Positions 7,690 through 16,416 of a stretch of 64,000 nt of DNA are shown here, piece by piece. The stretch spans positions 1-64,000 of the forward strand of contig JBBRVP010000017.1 in assembly GCA_038246785.1 (NCBI GenBank). The letters are read 5' to 3'. The DNA is from JBBRVP01 sp038246785 (GTDB taxonomy: Bacteria; Actinomycetota; Actinomycetes; Jiangellales; Jiangellaceae). A program made the position numbers and the translations under genes. Numbering within the stretch: the stretch's first letter is position 1; every line of letters starts with the position of its first letter. The notes beneath the pieces are model-generated. The model saw only the letters and a list, made by a program, of their open reading frames with translations, was not told the origin of the DNA and did no database searches.

Positions 7690-8694
7690 TCAGAGCAGGA
7701 AGCCCGCCGGGAACGGGTCGTCGGGGTCGAGGAGGTACTGCGCGGTGCCGGTCACCCAGGCCCGGCCGGTGATCGTCGGCAGCACGGCTGGCACGCCGCC
7801 GGCGAGCTGGGTCTGCCCCAGCAGCCGACCGATGAAGCGCGTGCCGATGAAGGACTCGTTGACGAAGTCGGTGTCCATGCCGAGCTCGCCACGCGCGTGC
7901 AACTGCGCCATCCGGGCGCTGGTGCCGGTGCCGCACGGGCTGCGGTCGAACCAGCCGGGATGGATCACCATGGCGTGCCGGGAGTGCTTCGCGTCCGAGC
8001 CGGGCGCGATCAGCGCCACATGGTGGCAGCCCGTGATAGCCGGGGTCTCCACGTGCACCGGCGATGCCTGCTCGTTGATCGCAGCCATGATCGCAAGGCC
8101 CGCGCCCAGCAGGTGCTCCTTCGCGGCCCGCTCGAAGGGCAGGCCCAGCCGGTCCAGGTCGACCATCGCGTAGAAGTTCCCGCCGTAGGCGAGGTCGTAG
8201 CAGACCTCGCCGAGTCCTGGGACGTCGGCGACCGCGTCGAGCTGGTGGCTGTACGAGGCGACGTTGCGGATCGACACCGACCGCGCCGCCCCGTCCTCGA
8301 CGGCGACCTCGGCCACCACGAGGCCGGCCGGGGTGTCCAGTCGGACCGTGGTCACCGGCTCGCTGACTGCGACCATGCCGGTCTCCACGAGCACGGTGGC
8401 CACCCCCATCGCGCCGTGGCCGCACATCGGCAGCAGGCCGGAGACCTCGATGAACAGCACCCCCCAGTCGGCGTCGGGCCGTGTCGGCGGCTGCAGGATC
8501 GCCCCGGACATCGACGCGTGCCCGCGCGGCTCGTACATCAGCAGCGTGCGCAGGTCGTCGCTGTGCTCGGCGAACCAGCGCCGACGCTCCATCATGGAGG
8601 CCCCCGGCAGCGCACCGACCCCGCCCGTGATCACCCGGGTCGGCATGCCTTCGGTGTGGGAGTCCACGGCGGACAGGACTCGGCGGGCACGCAC
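7690..8694 (-). CDS. Proline racemase family, probable 4-hydroxyproline 2-epimerase
   Basis: The 334-residue protein has both catalytic cysteines of the proline racemase fold: Cys91 in PMCGHGAMG and Cys254 in RSPCGTGTSA, plus the N-terminal DSHTEGMPTRV motif. A Cys/Cys pair fits proline racemase and 4-hydroxyproline epimerase; trans-3-hydroxyproline dehydratases usually have Thr at the second site. Beside a D-imino-acid dehydrogenase, the best call is conversion of trans-4-hydroxy-L-proline to cis-4-hydroxy-D-proline. It is the first gene of the minus-strand operon and starts with GTG. The 194-bp divergent region to livK should hold both promoters. Confidence 0.8.
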   Translation of the reverse strand: MRARRVLSAVDSHTEGMPTRVITGGVGALPGASMMERRRWFAEHSDDLRTLLMYEPRGHASMSGAILQPPTRPDADWGVLFIEVSGLLPMCGHGAMGVATVLVETGMVAVSEPVTTVRLDTPAGLVVAEVAVEDGAARSVSIRNVASYSHQLDAVADVPGLGEVCYDLAYGGNFYAMVDLDRLGLPFERAAKEHLLGAGLAIMAAINEQASPVHVETPAITGCHHVALIAPGSDAKHSRHAMVIHPGWFDRSPCGTGTSARMAQLHARGELGMDTDFVNESFIGTRFIGRLLGQTQLAGGVPAVLPTITGRAWVTGTAQYLLDPDDPFPAGFLL

Positions 8695-8842
8695 CCGATC
8701 AGGCTAGCCGGGCACCGAGGGCGCCCGGGGCCACCGGTCGTCGGTTGCCGGCTCCGGAGCGAGCAGCTGCCGCGGCGCGTCGGTCTCGATCTCGTCGCAA
8801 GCCTCGCGCGGTGCTTCCGCCGGGCGATCGACCCGTGCCATA

Positions 8843-8858
8843 GTGCGCCCCGGCGCAC
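8843..8858. promoter_or_regulatory. Inverted repeat in the divergent catabolic/transport promoter region
   Basis: GTGCGCC-CC-GGCGCAC is a perfect 7-bp inverted repeat with a 2-bp centre, 30 bp upstream of the livK ATG, in the only region between the divergent hydroxyproline operon and liv operon. A CATAGT hexamer at 8839-8844 overlaps its left arm and could be a -10 element, but no convincing -35 lies at the right distance. This is the best visible candidate operator for co-regulation; no regulator gene is encoded nearby. GC-rich inverted repeats arise by chance in such DNA, so confidence is modest. Confidence 0.35.
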
Positions 8859-8888
8859 GAGCTTCGATGTCGAGGAAAGCAGGTAGTC

Positions 8889-10061
8889 ATGGGCAGGTCG
8901 GCTCTGCGGATCTCCATGCTCGGCGGCGGGCTCGCCGCGACGGTGCTGCTGGCCGGCTGCGGCGGCGGACTGCTGTCCTCCGGCGACGCCAAGAGCTCGT
9001 CGGATCAGGGACCGGTCAAGCTCGGCATGCTCACGCCGCTGTCCGGCAGCAGCGCCGCGATCGGCCCGTACATGAAGAACGGCGCCCAGCTCGCGGTCGA
9101 CGAGATCAACGCCAAGGGTGGGGTCGACGGCCGCAAGCTCACGCTCCAGGTCGAGGACGAGGCGTGCGACGCGAAGGCCGCCACAGCGGCCGCGAACAAG
9201 CTGGTCACCGCCGGCATCGACGTCTCGGTCGGCGGCTACTGCTCCGGCGCGACGCTGCCGACCCTGCCGATCTTCGCCAAGGCCGGGGTGCCAATGATTA
9301 TCCCCGCCGCCAACTCCAACGAGCTGGTGGAGCAGAAGAAGCCCAATGTCTTCATGATCAACGGCACCGGCACCCAGCAGGGTGACGCGGCGATGCAGTG
9401 GATGAAGGAGCAGAAGGCGACCGAGGTCGGGTTGATGGACGACAACACCAGCTACTCGGTCGACATCGCGAACGTCACCGCGGGCCTGCTGAAGCAAAGC
9501 GGCCCGCCCGACATGTCGGGCCATGAGTCGGTGACCGCCGGTGAGAGCGACTACAGCGCCAACGTCAACGCCATCCTCAAGGGCAACCCGGACTTCATCT
9601 ACTGGACCGGCTACTACCAGGAGGGCGGTCTGATCATCCGGCAGCTCCGCCAGTCCGGCTACGACGGCGACATCATGGTGGCCGACGGTTCGGTGGACAA
9701 CAAGCTGATCTCGATCGCGGGGGCGCAGAACGCCCAGGGCGTCTACGCGACGATGACCCAAACCCCGGACACCATCCCGGGGGCGCAGAAGTGGATCGCC
9801 GACTACAAGAAGAAGTTCAACGCTGCGCCGGGCCCCTACTCGACGCAGTCCTACGACGCGGTCCGGCTGGCTGCGGAGGCGGTGCGCAAGGCCGGCTCCA
9901 CCGACGGCAACAAGGTGATCTCCGCCCTGGAGGGCATCGACGGCTTCGAGCTGTTCTCCGGACCGCTGACGTTCACGCCGGAGCACACGCTGTCCAAGGG
10001 CGGCTTCCAGATCTTGGTGGTCAAGGGCGACAGTTTCAAGCTCGAGGACCCGCTGCAATAG
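8889..10061 (+). CDS. livK: Branched-chain-type ABC importer, substrate-binding lipoprotein
   Basis: The 390-residue protein has a lipoprotein signal (MGRSALRIS, hydrophobic core, then LLAGC with Cys24 as the lipidated residue). The mature part is the type I periplasmic-binding fold of the Leu/Ile/Val/amide family, starting VKLGMLTPLSGSSAAIGP and continuing AAQLAVDEINAKGG-like sequence. It would capture the solute outside the membrane for LivH/M/G/F. A GAGGAAAG ribosome site precedes the ATG. It is divergent from the hydroxyproline operon, so hydroxyproline or another imino acid is a plausible substrate in place of leucine; this is inference. Confidence 0.85.
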   Translation: MGRSALRISMLGGGLAATVLLAGCGGGLLSSGDAKSSSDQGPVKLGMLTPLSGSSAAIGPYMKNGAQLAVDEINAKGGVDGRKLTLQVEDEACDAKAATAAANKLVTAGIDVSVGGYCSGATLPTLPIFAKAGVPMIIPAANSNELVEQKKPNVFMINGTGTQQGDAAMQWMKEQKATEVGLMDDNTSYSVDIANVTAGLLKQSGPPDMSGHESVTAGESDYSANVNAILKGNPDFIYWTGYYQEGGLIIRQLRQSGYDGDIMVADGSVDNKLISIAGAQNAQGVYATMTQTPDTIPGAQKWIADYKKKFNAAPGPYSTQSYDAVRLAAEAVRKAGSTDGNKVISALEGIDGFELFSGPLTFTPEHTLSKGGFQILVVKGDSFKLEDPLQ

Positions 10062-10077
10062 GTCGCGGGGCACCCCG

Positions 10078-10971
10078 ATGACTCAGCTGCTCTGGAACGG
10101 CCTGTTCGTCGGTTCCTTCTACGCGCTCGTCGCGCTCGGCTACAGCATGGTCTACGGCATCATCAAGCTGCTGAACTTCGCACACGGCGACATCTACATG
10201 GTCGGCGCTTTCATCGGCTTCGGCCTGCTCACCATGGCCGGCAGCCTGGCCACCTCCGCCGGCTTCGTCTCCCTGCTCGTCGTCCTGGTCATCGTGATGC
10301 TGGCCACCGGCACCACCGGTCTGTTGCTGGAGCGCGTGGCCTACCGTCCGTTGCGGGGCGCCCCGCGGCTGTCGGTGCTGATCACCGCCGTCGGGGCATC
10401 CTTCGCGCTGGAGTACGGCATGCGCCTGATTGCCGGCCCCAACCCGGAGGTCTACCCCGTCCGGCTGTCCGGTCACACCCTTCACGTGCTCGGCGCCCGG
10501 ATCACGCTCGAGCAGATCGGGCTGGTCGGCATCGCCGTGCTGTTGATGGTCGGACTGCAGTGGCTGGTCATGGGCACCGGGACCGGCCGGGCGATGCGCG
10601 CGATCTCCCAGGACCCCAAGGCGTCGCTCTACATGGGCATCAACGTCAATGCCGTCATCGCCCGCACGTTCTTCATCGGCTCCGCGCTGGCCGGGGCGGC
10701 GGGTGTCATGGCCGGTGCCTACTACGGCAAGATCGACTTCCTCATGGGCTTCATCATGGGACTCAAGGCCTTCACCGCCGCGGTCATCGGCGGGATCGGC
10801 AACATCCGGGGCGCCATGCTCGGCGGTCTCACCCTCGGCATGCTGGAGTCCTTCGGGACCGCCTGGCTCGGCGGTGAGTGGCGCGACGTCTTCGCCTTCG
10901 GTTTCCTGATCTTGTTCCTCACGCTGCGACCCACCGGCATCCTCGGCGAGCGCGTCACGGAGCGCGTGTGA
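10078..10971 (+). CDS. livH: ABC importer membrane permease, LivH family
   Basis: The 297-residue polytopic protein begins LLWNGLFVGSFYALVALGYSMVYG and includes LLNFAHGDIYMVGAFIG, the hallmark N-terminal segment of LivH permeases (quoted in two parts: LLWNGLFVGSFYALVALG and LLNFAHGDIYMVGAF). About eight membrane helices are evident. AVIGGIGNIRGAMLGGLTLG near the C-terminus is the conserved cytoplasmic coupling region. It pairs with LivM to form the channel of the importer. It follows livK by 16 bp and its TGA shares one base with the livM ATG, showing a single transcript. Confidence 0.88.
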   Translation: MTQLLWNGLFVGSFYALVALGYSMVYGIIKLLNFAHGDIYMVGAFIGFGLLTMAGSLATSAGFVSLLVVLVIVMLATGTTGLLLERVAYRPLRGAPRLSVLITAVGASFALEYGMRLIAGPNPEVYPVRLSGHTLHVLGARITLEQIGLVGIAVLLMVGLQWLVMGTGTGRAMRAISQDPKASLYMGINVNAVIARTFFIGSALAGAAGVMAGAYYGKIDFLMGFIMGLKAFTAAVIGGIGNIRGAMLGGLTLGMLESFGTAWLGGEWRDVFAFGFLILFLTLRPTGILGERVTERV

Positions 10972-12035
10972 TGACCGCGACCGAGAAGCTGCCCCCGGTT
11001 GCCAGCACCCGGGGCCCGTGGTGGAACCGGCTCTTGGAGAGCCGCTACCTCGGCTGGGTCGCGCTGGCGGTGGCGCTGCTGGCCCCTTTCGTCACCGCCA
11101 CCAACTACGCCTTGTCGGTGATGACGTCGGCGGCGCTGTTCGTGATGCTCGCCGTCGGGCTCAACATGGTGGTCGGCTACTGCGGCCTGCTCGACCTCGG
11201 ATACGCCGCCTTCTTCGCGATCGGCGCCTACACCAGCGGCATCCTGGCCACGAGGTACGGCTGGCCGCTGCTCGGCACCGTACCGGTCGTGATCCTGGCC
11301 GCAGTGATCGCCGGGATCGTGATCGGCGGCCCCACGCTGCGCCTGCGCAGCGACTACCTGGCGATCGTCACGCTCGGCTTCGGCGAGATCGTGCGCATCA
11401 CGGCCAACAACCTCTCGATCACCGGCGGCCCGTCCGGGATCTACGGAATTCCGGGGATCACCCTGTTCGGCCTCGACCTGAGCAGCCCGGCCGCCTTCTA
11501 CTACACGTGCGTGGTGGTGGTCTCGCTGGCCGTGCTCGGAGCGGGCCGGCTCGGCCGGAGCCGGCTGGGCCGGGCCTGGCGCTTCGTCCGAGAGGACGAG
11601 GATGCCGCGGAGGCGATGGGCATCAACACCTACCAGGTGAAGCTCGCCGCCTACATCGGCGGCGCGATCTGGGGCGGGCTGGCCGGCGTCCTGTTCGGTG
11701 CCCAGCTCTCCGCGATCTCCCCACCGAGCTTCACGTTTCTGTGGTCGGCGCTGATCCTCATGGCGGTCGTGCTGGGCGGGATGGGTTCTACACCGGGTGT
11801 GGTGATCGGCGCCATCCTGGTCAGCGTGGTGCCCGAGGTGTTGCGCGGGGCAGCGGACTACCGGTTCTTCGCCTTCGGTGTGCTGCTCATCGTGCTCATG
11901 ATCTTCCGGCCACAGGGGATCTGGCCCGCGCATGCCACGGAGCGGCAGTCGCGGCGAGCCGGCGACGTGGAGCCCGGGACGGGACTCGATCCGGGCGCGG
12001 GTCCGCGGTCCGGCGGCGGGGAGACGATCCGGTGA
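10971..12035 (+). CDS. livM: ABC importer membrane permease, LivM family
   Basis: The chosen ATG shares a base with the livH stop (TGATG), giving a 354-residue protein beginning MTATEKLPPVAS; an upstream in-frame extension would lie inside livH. The core reads GYCGLLDLGYAAFFAIGAYT and SDYLAIVTLGFGEIVRI, typical of LivM. The conserved VVLGGMGSTPGVVIGA loop is near the C-terminus. A roughly 35-residue polar tail follows the last helix. It forms the second permease subunit and ends with a GTGA overlap with livG. Confidence 0.88.
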   Translation: MTATEKLPPVASTRGPWWNRLLESRYLGWVALAVALLAPFVTATNYALSVMTSAALFVMLAVGLNMVVGYCGLLDLGYAAFFAIGAYTSGILATRYGWPLLGTVPVVILAAVIAGIVIGGPTLRLRSDYLAIVTLGFGEIVRITANNLSITGGPSGIYGIPGITLFGLDLSSPAAFYYTCVVVVSLAVLGAGRLGRSRLGRAWRFVREDEDAAEAMGINTYQVKLAAYIGGAIWGGLAGVLFGAQLSAISPPSFTFLWSALILMAVVLGGMGSTPGVVIGAILVSVVPEVLRGAADYRFFAFGVLLIVLMIFRPQGIWPAHATERQSRRAGDVEPGTGLDPGAGPRSGGGETIR

Positions 12036-12886
12036 GCAGCCCGGGGAACGGCTCGCCCGCCGATCACGCGGACGCGCCCCTGCTCGAGGTTCGTCAGCTC
12101 AGTGTCGCCTTCGGCGGCGTCAAGGCGGTGGACCAGCTCAGCTTCGCGGCGCACAGCGGCGACATCCTCTCGGTGATCGGACCGAACGGCGCCGGCAAGA
12201 CCAGCGCGTTCAACGCCATCACCGGCTTCTACAAGCCCACCGGCGGCAGTGTCCGACTGGCCGGGGAGGACATCACCGGGCTGCGTCCGTCTGCCGTCGC
12301 CGGCCGCGGCGTCTCCCGTACCTTCCAGAACCTACGGTTGTTCGGCGAGCTCACCGTGCTGGACAACGTACGTGCGGGCATGCACGTGCGACTCAAGCAG
12401 AACGCCCTCGATGCCTTGCTCCACACGCCGCGCTACCGGCGCTCGGAGGCGGCGGCCACCGACGAGGCGAACCGGTGGCTGGATTTCGTGGGCCTGCGCG
12501 GTGACCGAGCCGCGGCTGCGCGGAACCTTCCCTACGGTGAGCAGCGACGGGTCGAGATCGCCCGCGCACTGGCTCGCAGGCCGCAGCTGCTGCTGCTCGA
12601 CGAGCCTGGTGCGGGGCTCAACCACGGCGAGAAGCAGGACCTGCTCGACCTGTTGCACCGGATCGGGGACCTCGGTGTCGCTCTGGTGCTCATCGAGCAC
12701 GACATGGGCCTGGTGATGCAGGTGTCCCGGCGGATCGTGGTCCTCAACTTCGGCCGGGAGATCGCCGACGGCACGCCCGACGAGGTGCGTCGCAACCCGG
12801 CGGTCATCGAGGCCTACCTCGGCGCCGACGAGGGCGATGCCGGTCACGGGGCTGGGACCGAGGAGCCCGAGATGCGGCATGGCTGA
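12032..12886 (+). CDS. livG: ABC importer ATPase, LivG family
   Basis: The 284-residue ATPase has Walker A GPNGAGKTS at 50-58, the LivG-specific SRTFQNLRLF stretch, a variant signature LPYGEQRRVEIARAL, and Walker B LLLLDEPGAGL followed by the switch HD in IEHDMGLVM. The GTG start at 12032 overlaps the livM stop (GTGA), which is better supported than any upstream start. It energises uptake with LivF. About twenty polar residues extend past the usual C-terminus. Its 3' end overlaps the livF start by eight bases. Confidence 0.88.
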   Translation: MSSPGNGSPADHADAPLLEVRQLSVAFGGVKAVDQLSFAAHSGDILSVIGPNGAGKTSAFNAITGFYKPTGGSVRLAGEDITGLRPSAVAGRGVSRTFQNLRLFGELTVLDNVRAGMHVRLKQNALDALLHTPRYRRSEAAATDEANRWLDFVGLRGDRAAAARNLPYGEQRRVEIARALARRPQLLLLDEPGAGLNHGEKQDLLDLLHRIGDLGVALVLIEHDMGLVMQVSRRIVVLNFGREIADGTPDEVRRNPAVIEAYLGADEGDAGHGAGTEEPEMRHG

Positions 12887-13634
12887 GCAGTCCCCGCAAG
12901 CGCGGACGGCGGGGGTCCGCACTGACGACGCCCTGGTCGTGGACGACCTCGACGTCCGCTACGGCAGGGTGCACGCTCTGCGCGGGCTGTCCCTGCGCGT
13001 CGGCAGCGGCGAGATCGTCGCCGTTCTCGGCAACAACGGCGCCGGCAAGACGACGACACTGGCCACCGTGTCCGGCGTGGTCCGCGCGCAGGGCGGCACG
13101 GTGCGCGCGTTCGGAGAGATCGTGACCAACGCCAACCCGTGGGACATCGTCGGCGCCGGCATCGTCCATGTCCCCGAGGGCAGGCGGATATTCTCCCGGC
13201 TGACCCTCCACGAGAACCTCCAGCTCGGCGGCTACCTGGTCAAGGACGCTCGACTCGTCGACGAGCGGATCGAGGAGGTCTACTCCCTGTTGCCCCGCCT
13301 GGCCGAACGACGTTCCCAGCAGGGCGGCACGCTGTCCGGCGGGGAGCAGCAGATGCTCGCGGTGGGGCGCGCCCTCGTCGCCGGACCGAGGCTGCTGATG
13401 CTCGACGAGCCGTCGATGGGGCTGGCGCCGCTGGTCGTCGCGCAGATCATGGAACTGATCGCCGGCATCAACGCCAAGGGGACCTCGGTGCTCCTGGTCG
13501 AGCAGAACGCCCGGGCCGCCCTGCGCATCGCGAACCGGGCCTACGTCGTGGAGAACGGGGCGATCACGCTGGAGGGCCCGGCCGGCGAGCTGGCCCGCGA
13601 CTCCCGCATCATCGACGCCTATCTGGGCGCGTGA
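12879..13634 (+). CDS. livF: ABC importer ATPase, LivF family
   Basis: The 251-residue ATPase has Walker A GNNGAGKTTT (51-60), IVHVPEGRRIFSRLTLHENL typical of LivF, signature LSGGEQQMLAVGRAL, and Walker B LLMLDEPSMGLAP. The ATG at 12879 lies within the end of livG (8-bp overlap) and leaves a normal N-terminus beginning MAEQSPQ. It is the last gene of the livKHMGF operon. Only 31 bp separate its stop from the convergent qcrB stop, and I see no strong hairpin with a T-run there. Confidence 0.88.
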   Translation: MAEQSPQARTAGVRTDDALVVDDLDVRYGRVHALRGLSLRVGSGEIVAVLGNNGAGKTTTLATVSGVVRAQGGTVRAFGEIVTNANPWDIVGAGIVHVPEGRRIFSRLTLHENLQLGGYLVKDARLVDERIEEVYSLLPRLAERRSQQGGTLSGGEQQMLAVGRALVAGPRLLMLDEPSMGLAPLVVAQIMELIAGINAKGTSVLLVEQNARAALRIANRAYVVENGAITLEGPAGELARDSRIIDAYLGA

Positions 13635-13665
13635 TACGGCGCCGGTGACGGTTGCCGACGGATCT

Positions 13666-15312
13666 TTAATCGGGGGTGCCGGTGAGCTGGTCGCTGTCCT
13701 CGGCTGCCTCCAGCTCGGCGGCGTGGGAGTGCGACTGCGCCACCTCCGCCTTCGTCGGCTTCTGGATGGCGTCCTGGTAGTACCAGTGGGACAGCCGCGC
13801 ACGGATGCGGTCCTTGCGCCGACCGGGTGCCGGCACTCCGTTGTCGTCCTCGGCCGGCCCGAGCTCCAGCGGCACCTGGCGGTCGTGGGCGGTGAGCTCC
13901 CACGCCTCCAGCGGCGTGATGGGCTCGTGCACCTCGATGAACTCGCCGTTGGGCAGCCGCTTGATGATGCCGGTCTCCCGGCCGTGCAGGATGCGGTCGC
14001 GGTCGCGCCGCTGCAGACCGATGCACACGCGCTTGGTGAGGACGAACATCAGCGGCGGCACGAGGATGACTGCGAAGCGCAGGAACCACGTGATCGTGTT
14101 GATCGGGATCTGGAACAAGGTGGCGACGAAGTCGTTGCCACCCCCGAGCCAGACCAGGCCGTAGAAGGACAGGCCCATGGCGCCGAGGCCGGTCCGCGTC
14201 GGTTGGTTGCGCGGCCGTTCGAGCAGATGGTGCTCGCGCTTGTCACCGGTGATGAACTGCTCGATGAAGGGGTAGAGGATCCACGGCATGGTGATCAGGC
14301 CCGGCACGACGAGGGCGGGCACGAGGATGTTCCAGCTGATGGTGTAGCTGCCGATGGTGGTCTCGAGCGCCGGCATCAGCCGCATCATCCCGTCGAGCCA
14401 GCCGATGTACCAGTCCGGTTGGGACCCTGCGCTCACCTGTGACGGGTTGTAGGGGCCGTACAGCCAGATCGGGTTGATCTGGATGAAGGCGCTCATGAGC
14501 GCGCAGACACCGAAGACCATGAAGAAGAAGCCGCCGGCCTTGGCCGTGTAGACGGGGAAGAGCGGGTAGCCGACCACGTTGCGGTTGGTCCGGCCGGGGC
14601 CGGGCCACTGGGTGTGCTTCTGGTACCAGATGAGCATGAGGTGCGCGGTGACCAGGGCGAGGATGATCGCCGGGATCAGTAGGACGTGCACGGTGTAGAG
14701 CCGCGAGATGAAGATGTCACCCGGGAACGCGCCGCCGAAGAGGAAGTAGGACAGGTAGGAGCCGACGACGGGGATCGCCAGCACGATGCCCTGCGCGATG
14801 CGCAGCCCGGTGCCGGAGAGCAGGTCGTCGGGCAGTGAGTATCCGGCGAACCCCTCCAGCAACCCGATGAGGAGCAGGGTCGCCCCGATGATCCAGTTGA
14901 GCTCACGCGGCTTGCGGAAGGCGCCGGTGAAGAAGACCCGCATCATGTGCACGCTCATCGCAGCCACGAACAGCAGCGCCGACCAGTGGTGGATCTGCCG
15001 CATCAGCAGGCCGCCGCGGACGTCGAAGCTGAGGTTGAGCGTGGAGGCGTAGGCCTCCGACATGGGGATGCCCTTGAGCGGGGCGAAGGAGCCGTTGTAG
15101 ACGACCTCGGTCATCGACGGCTTGAACCACAGGGTGAGGAACGTGCCGGACAGCAGCAGGACGATGAAGCTGTAGAGCGCGATCTCGCCCAACATGAACG
15201 ACCAGTGGTCCGGGAAGACCTTGCGCAGGTTGCGGCGCAGCCAGTTGGACGCCGTGATGCGGTCGTCGACGAACTCGACCGGCACCGTCGCCGCCTTGAC
15301 CACAGCGCTCAC
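13666..15312 (-). CDS. qcrB: Cytochrome bc1 complex cytochrome b subunit
   Basis: The GTG at 15312 overlaps the qcrA stop (GTGA) and gives 548 residues. Haem-ligand histidines are visible in RQIHHWSALLF and SVHMMRVF (H109/H122 region) and in YTVHVLLIP with VTAHLMLIW (H209, H224). The Qo-site motif appears as PDWYIGW, the actinobacterial form of PEWY. The long C-terminal extension beyond the eight helices is usual in actinobacterial QcrB. QcrB oxidises menaquinol and feeds QcrA and QcrC in the bc1-aa3 supercomplex. It ends the ctaE-qcrC-qcrA-qcrB operon. Confidence 0.95.
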   Translation of the reverse strand: MSAVVKAATVPVEFVDDRITASNWLRRNLRKVFPDHWSFMLGEIALYSFIVLLLSGTFLTLWFKPSMTEVVYNGSFAPLKGIPMSEAYASTLNLSFDVRGGLLMRQIHHWSALLFVAAMSVHMMRVFFTGAFRKPRELNWIIGATLLLIGLLEGFAGYSLPDDLLSGTGLRIAQGIVLAIPVVGSYLSYFLFGGAFPGDIFISRLYTVHVLLIPAIILALVTAHLMLIWYQKHTQWPGPGRTNRNVVGYPLFPVYTAKAGGFFFMVFGVCALMSAFIQINPIWLYGPYNPSQVSAGSQPDWYIGWLDGMMRLMPALETTIGSYTISWNILVPALVVPGLITMPWILYPFIEQFITGDKREHHLLERPRNQPTRTGLGAMGLSFYGLVWLGGGNDFVATLFQIPINTITWFLRFAVILVPPLMFVLTKRVCIGLQRRDRDRILHGRETGIIKRLPNGEFIEVHEPITPLEAWELTAHDRQVPLELGPAEDDNGVPAPGRRKDRIRARLSHWYYQDAIQKPTKAEVAQSHSHAAELEAAEDSDQLTGTPD

Positions 15313-16370
15313 GACCGTCCACCTCGCTCGAAGAAGGAGGGGCCCACCGGCTCCTGGAAGCCGTGCGGGAGCTTCGCCACCAAGTATCCGTCCGCATCCG
15401 TCGCGATCGCCAGTTGTGGCAGCGGACGGGCCGCCGGGCCGAAGATCACCCGGCCGCCCTCGTTGAGCTGGAACGTCGACTGGTGGCACGGGCACAGCAG
15501 GTGGTGCGTCGTGCGTTCGTACAGGCTGATCGGGCAGCCGGCATGGGTGCAGATCTTGCTGTACGCGAGGATGCCCGCGACGCCCCAGTCGGCTTGCTTC
15601 GGTGGGGGCTGGAGCTCGTCGACGGCGATGCGCACGACGATGATCGCGTCTCGCGCGCGGGCGACCTGGCGCTGGGTGCCCTCGGCCTCGGGGATCTCGG
15701 CGAAACTGGCCGGCAAGCCGTTGACCAGCTGGCCGATCTCCAGCTCGGTTGCCTTGATCGGTCGCAACGTCGGGTCGGTGAGCAGGCGCATGCCCTGCTG
15801 CCAGTTGGTCCGGGTCAGGTCGTCTCCGGGCAGCGGACCGAGGTCGCGCAGCAGCACGATGGCCGGCAGCGGCAGCAGCGCGAGCGCCCCGATCATCGAG
15901 CGGCGGATGAGCGAGCGTCGCCCGAAGCCGCTCTCGTCGGTGCCGACCTCGAACTGCGCCAGCGCGTCTGCCTTGGCCTCCGCGGAGGAGGCCAGCGGGT
16001 GCCGCTCGTGGACGATCTCGACGTCCGGCATGAGCTTCTTGGCCCAGTGGATGGCGGCGAAGCCGATGCCCAGCATGGCGACGCCGAGCGAGAGACCCAG
16101 GAAGAAGTTGGAGGCGCTGGTGGTCGTGAACCCGATGTTGATCGTGTCCAGCGGCGAGAATGCGACGAACGCGACGATCAGCCCGATCGTGCCGAGTGCC
16201 GAGAGCCCGAACAGCGCCGCCACCTGGCGCTCCGCGCGCTTGGCCGCCTTGGGGTCGGTGTCGGTCAGCCGGTAGGCGTGCGGCGCCAGGCCCGGGTCCT
16301 CGTAGGGCTCCAGCGTGCTCGTGTCGGCCGGCTCGATCTCGCGGCCTTCGTCGGCGGGGGAGTCGCTCAT
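15309..16370 (-). CDS. qcrA: Cytochrome bc1 complex Rieske iron-sulfur subunit
   Basis: The 353-residue protein has an acidic N-terminal tail, three hydrophobic segments in the first 190 residues (the actinobacterial type with three helices), then a Rieske domain. Box 1 is CTHAGC (Cys274, His276, Cys279) and box 2 is CPCHQS (Cys293, Cys295, His296); Cys279 and Cys295 would form the usual disulfide. It transfers electrons from menaquinol at QcrB to the QcrC haems. It lies between qcrC (46-bp gap) and qcrB (GTGA overlap). Confidence 0.95.
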   Translation of the reverse strand: MSDSPADEGREIEPADTSTLEPYEDPGLAPHAYRLTDTDPKAAKRAERQVAALFGLSALGTIGLIVAFVAFSPLDTINIGFTTTSASNFFLGLSLGVAMLGIGFAAIHWAKKLMPDVEIVHERHPLASSAEAKADALAQFEVGTDESGFGRRSLIRRSMIGALALLPLPAIVLLRDLGPLPGDDLTRTNWQQGMRLLTDPTLRPIKATELEIGQLVNGLPASFAEIPEAEGTQRQVARARDAIIVVRIAVDELQPPPKQADWGVAGILAYSKICTHAGCPISLYERTTHHLLCPCHQSTFQLNEGGRVIFGPAARPLPQLAIATDADGYLVAKLPHGFQEPVGPSFFERGGRS

Positions 16371-16416
16371 CGCTGGGTCAGGCCCTTCCTTCGCGAGGCG
16401 TGGCAGTGAGCAGCCA

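Noticed and set aside
8750..8770. GCTCCGGAGC palindrome as a second operator in the divergent region
   Set aside because: A 10-bp GC-rich palindrome is expected by chance in this DNA and lies away from any promoter element.
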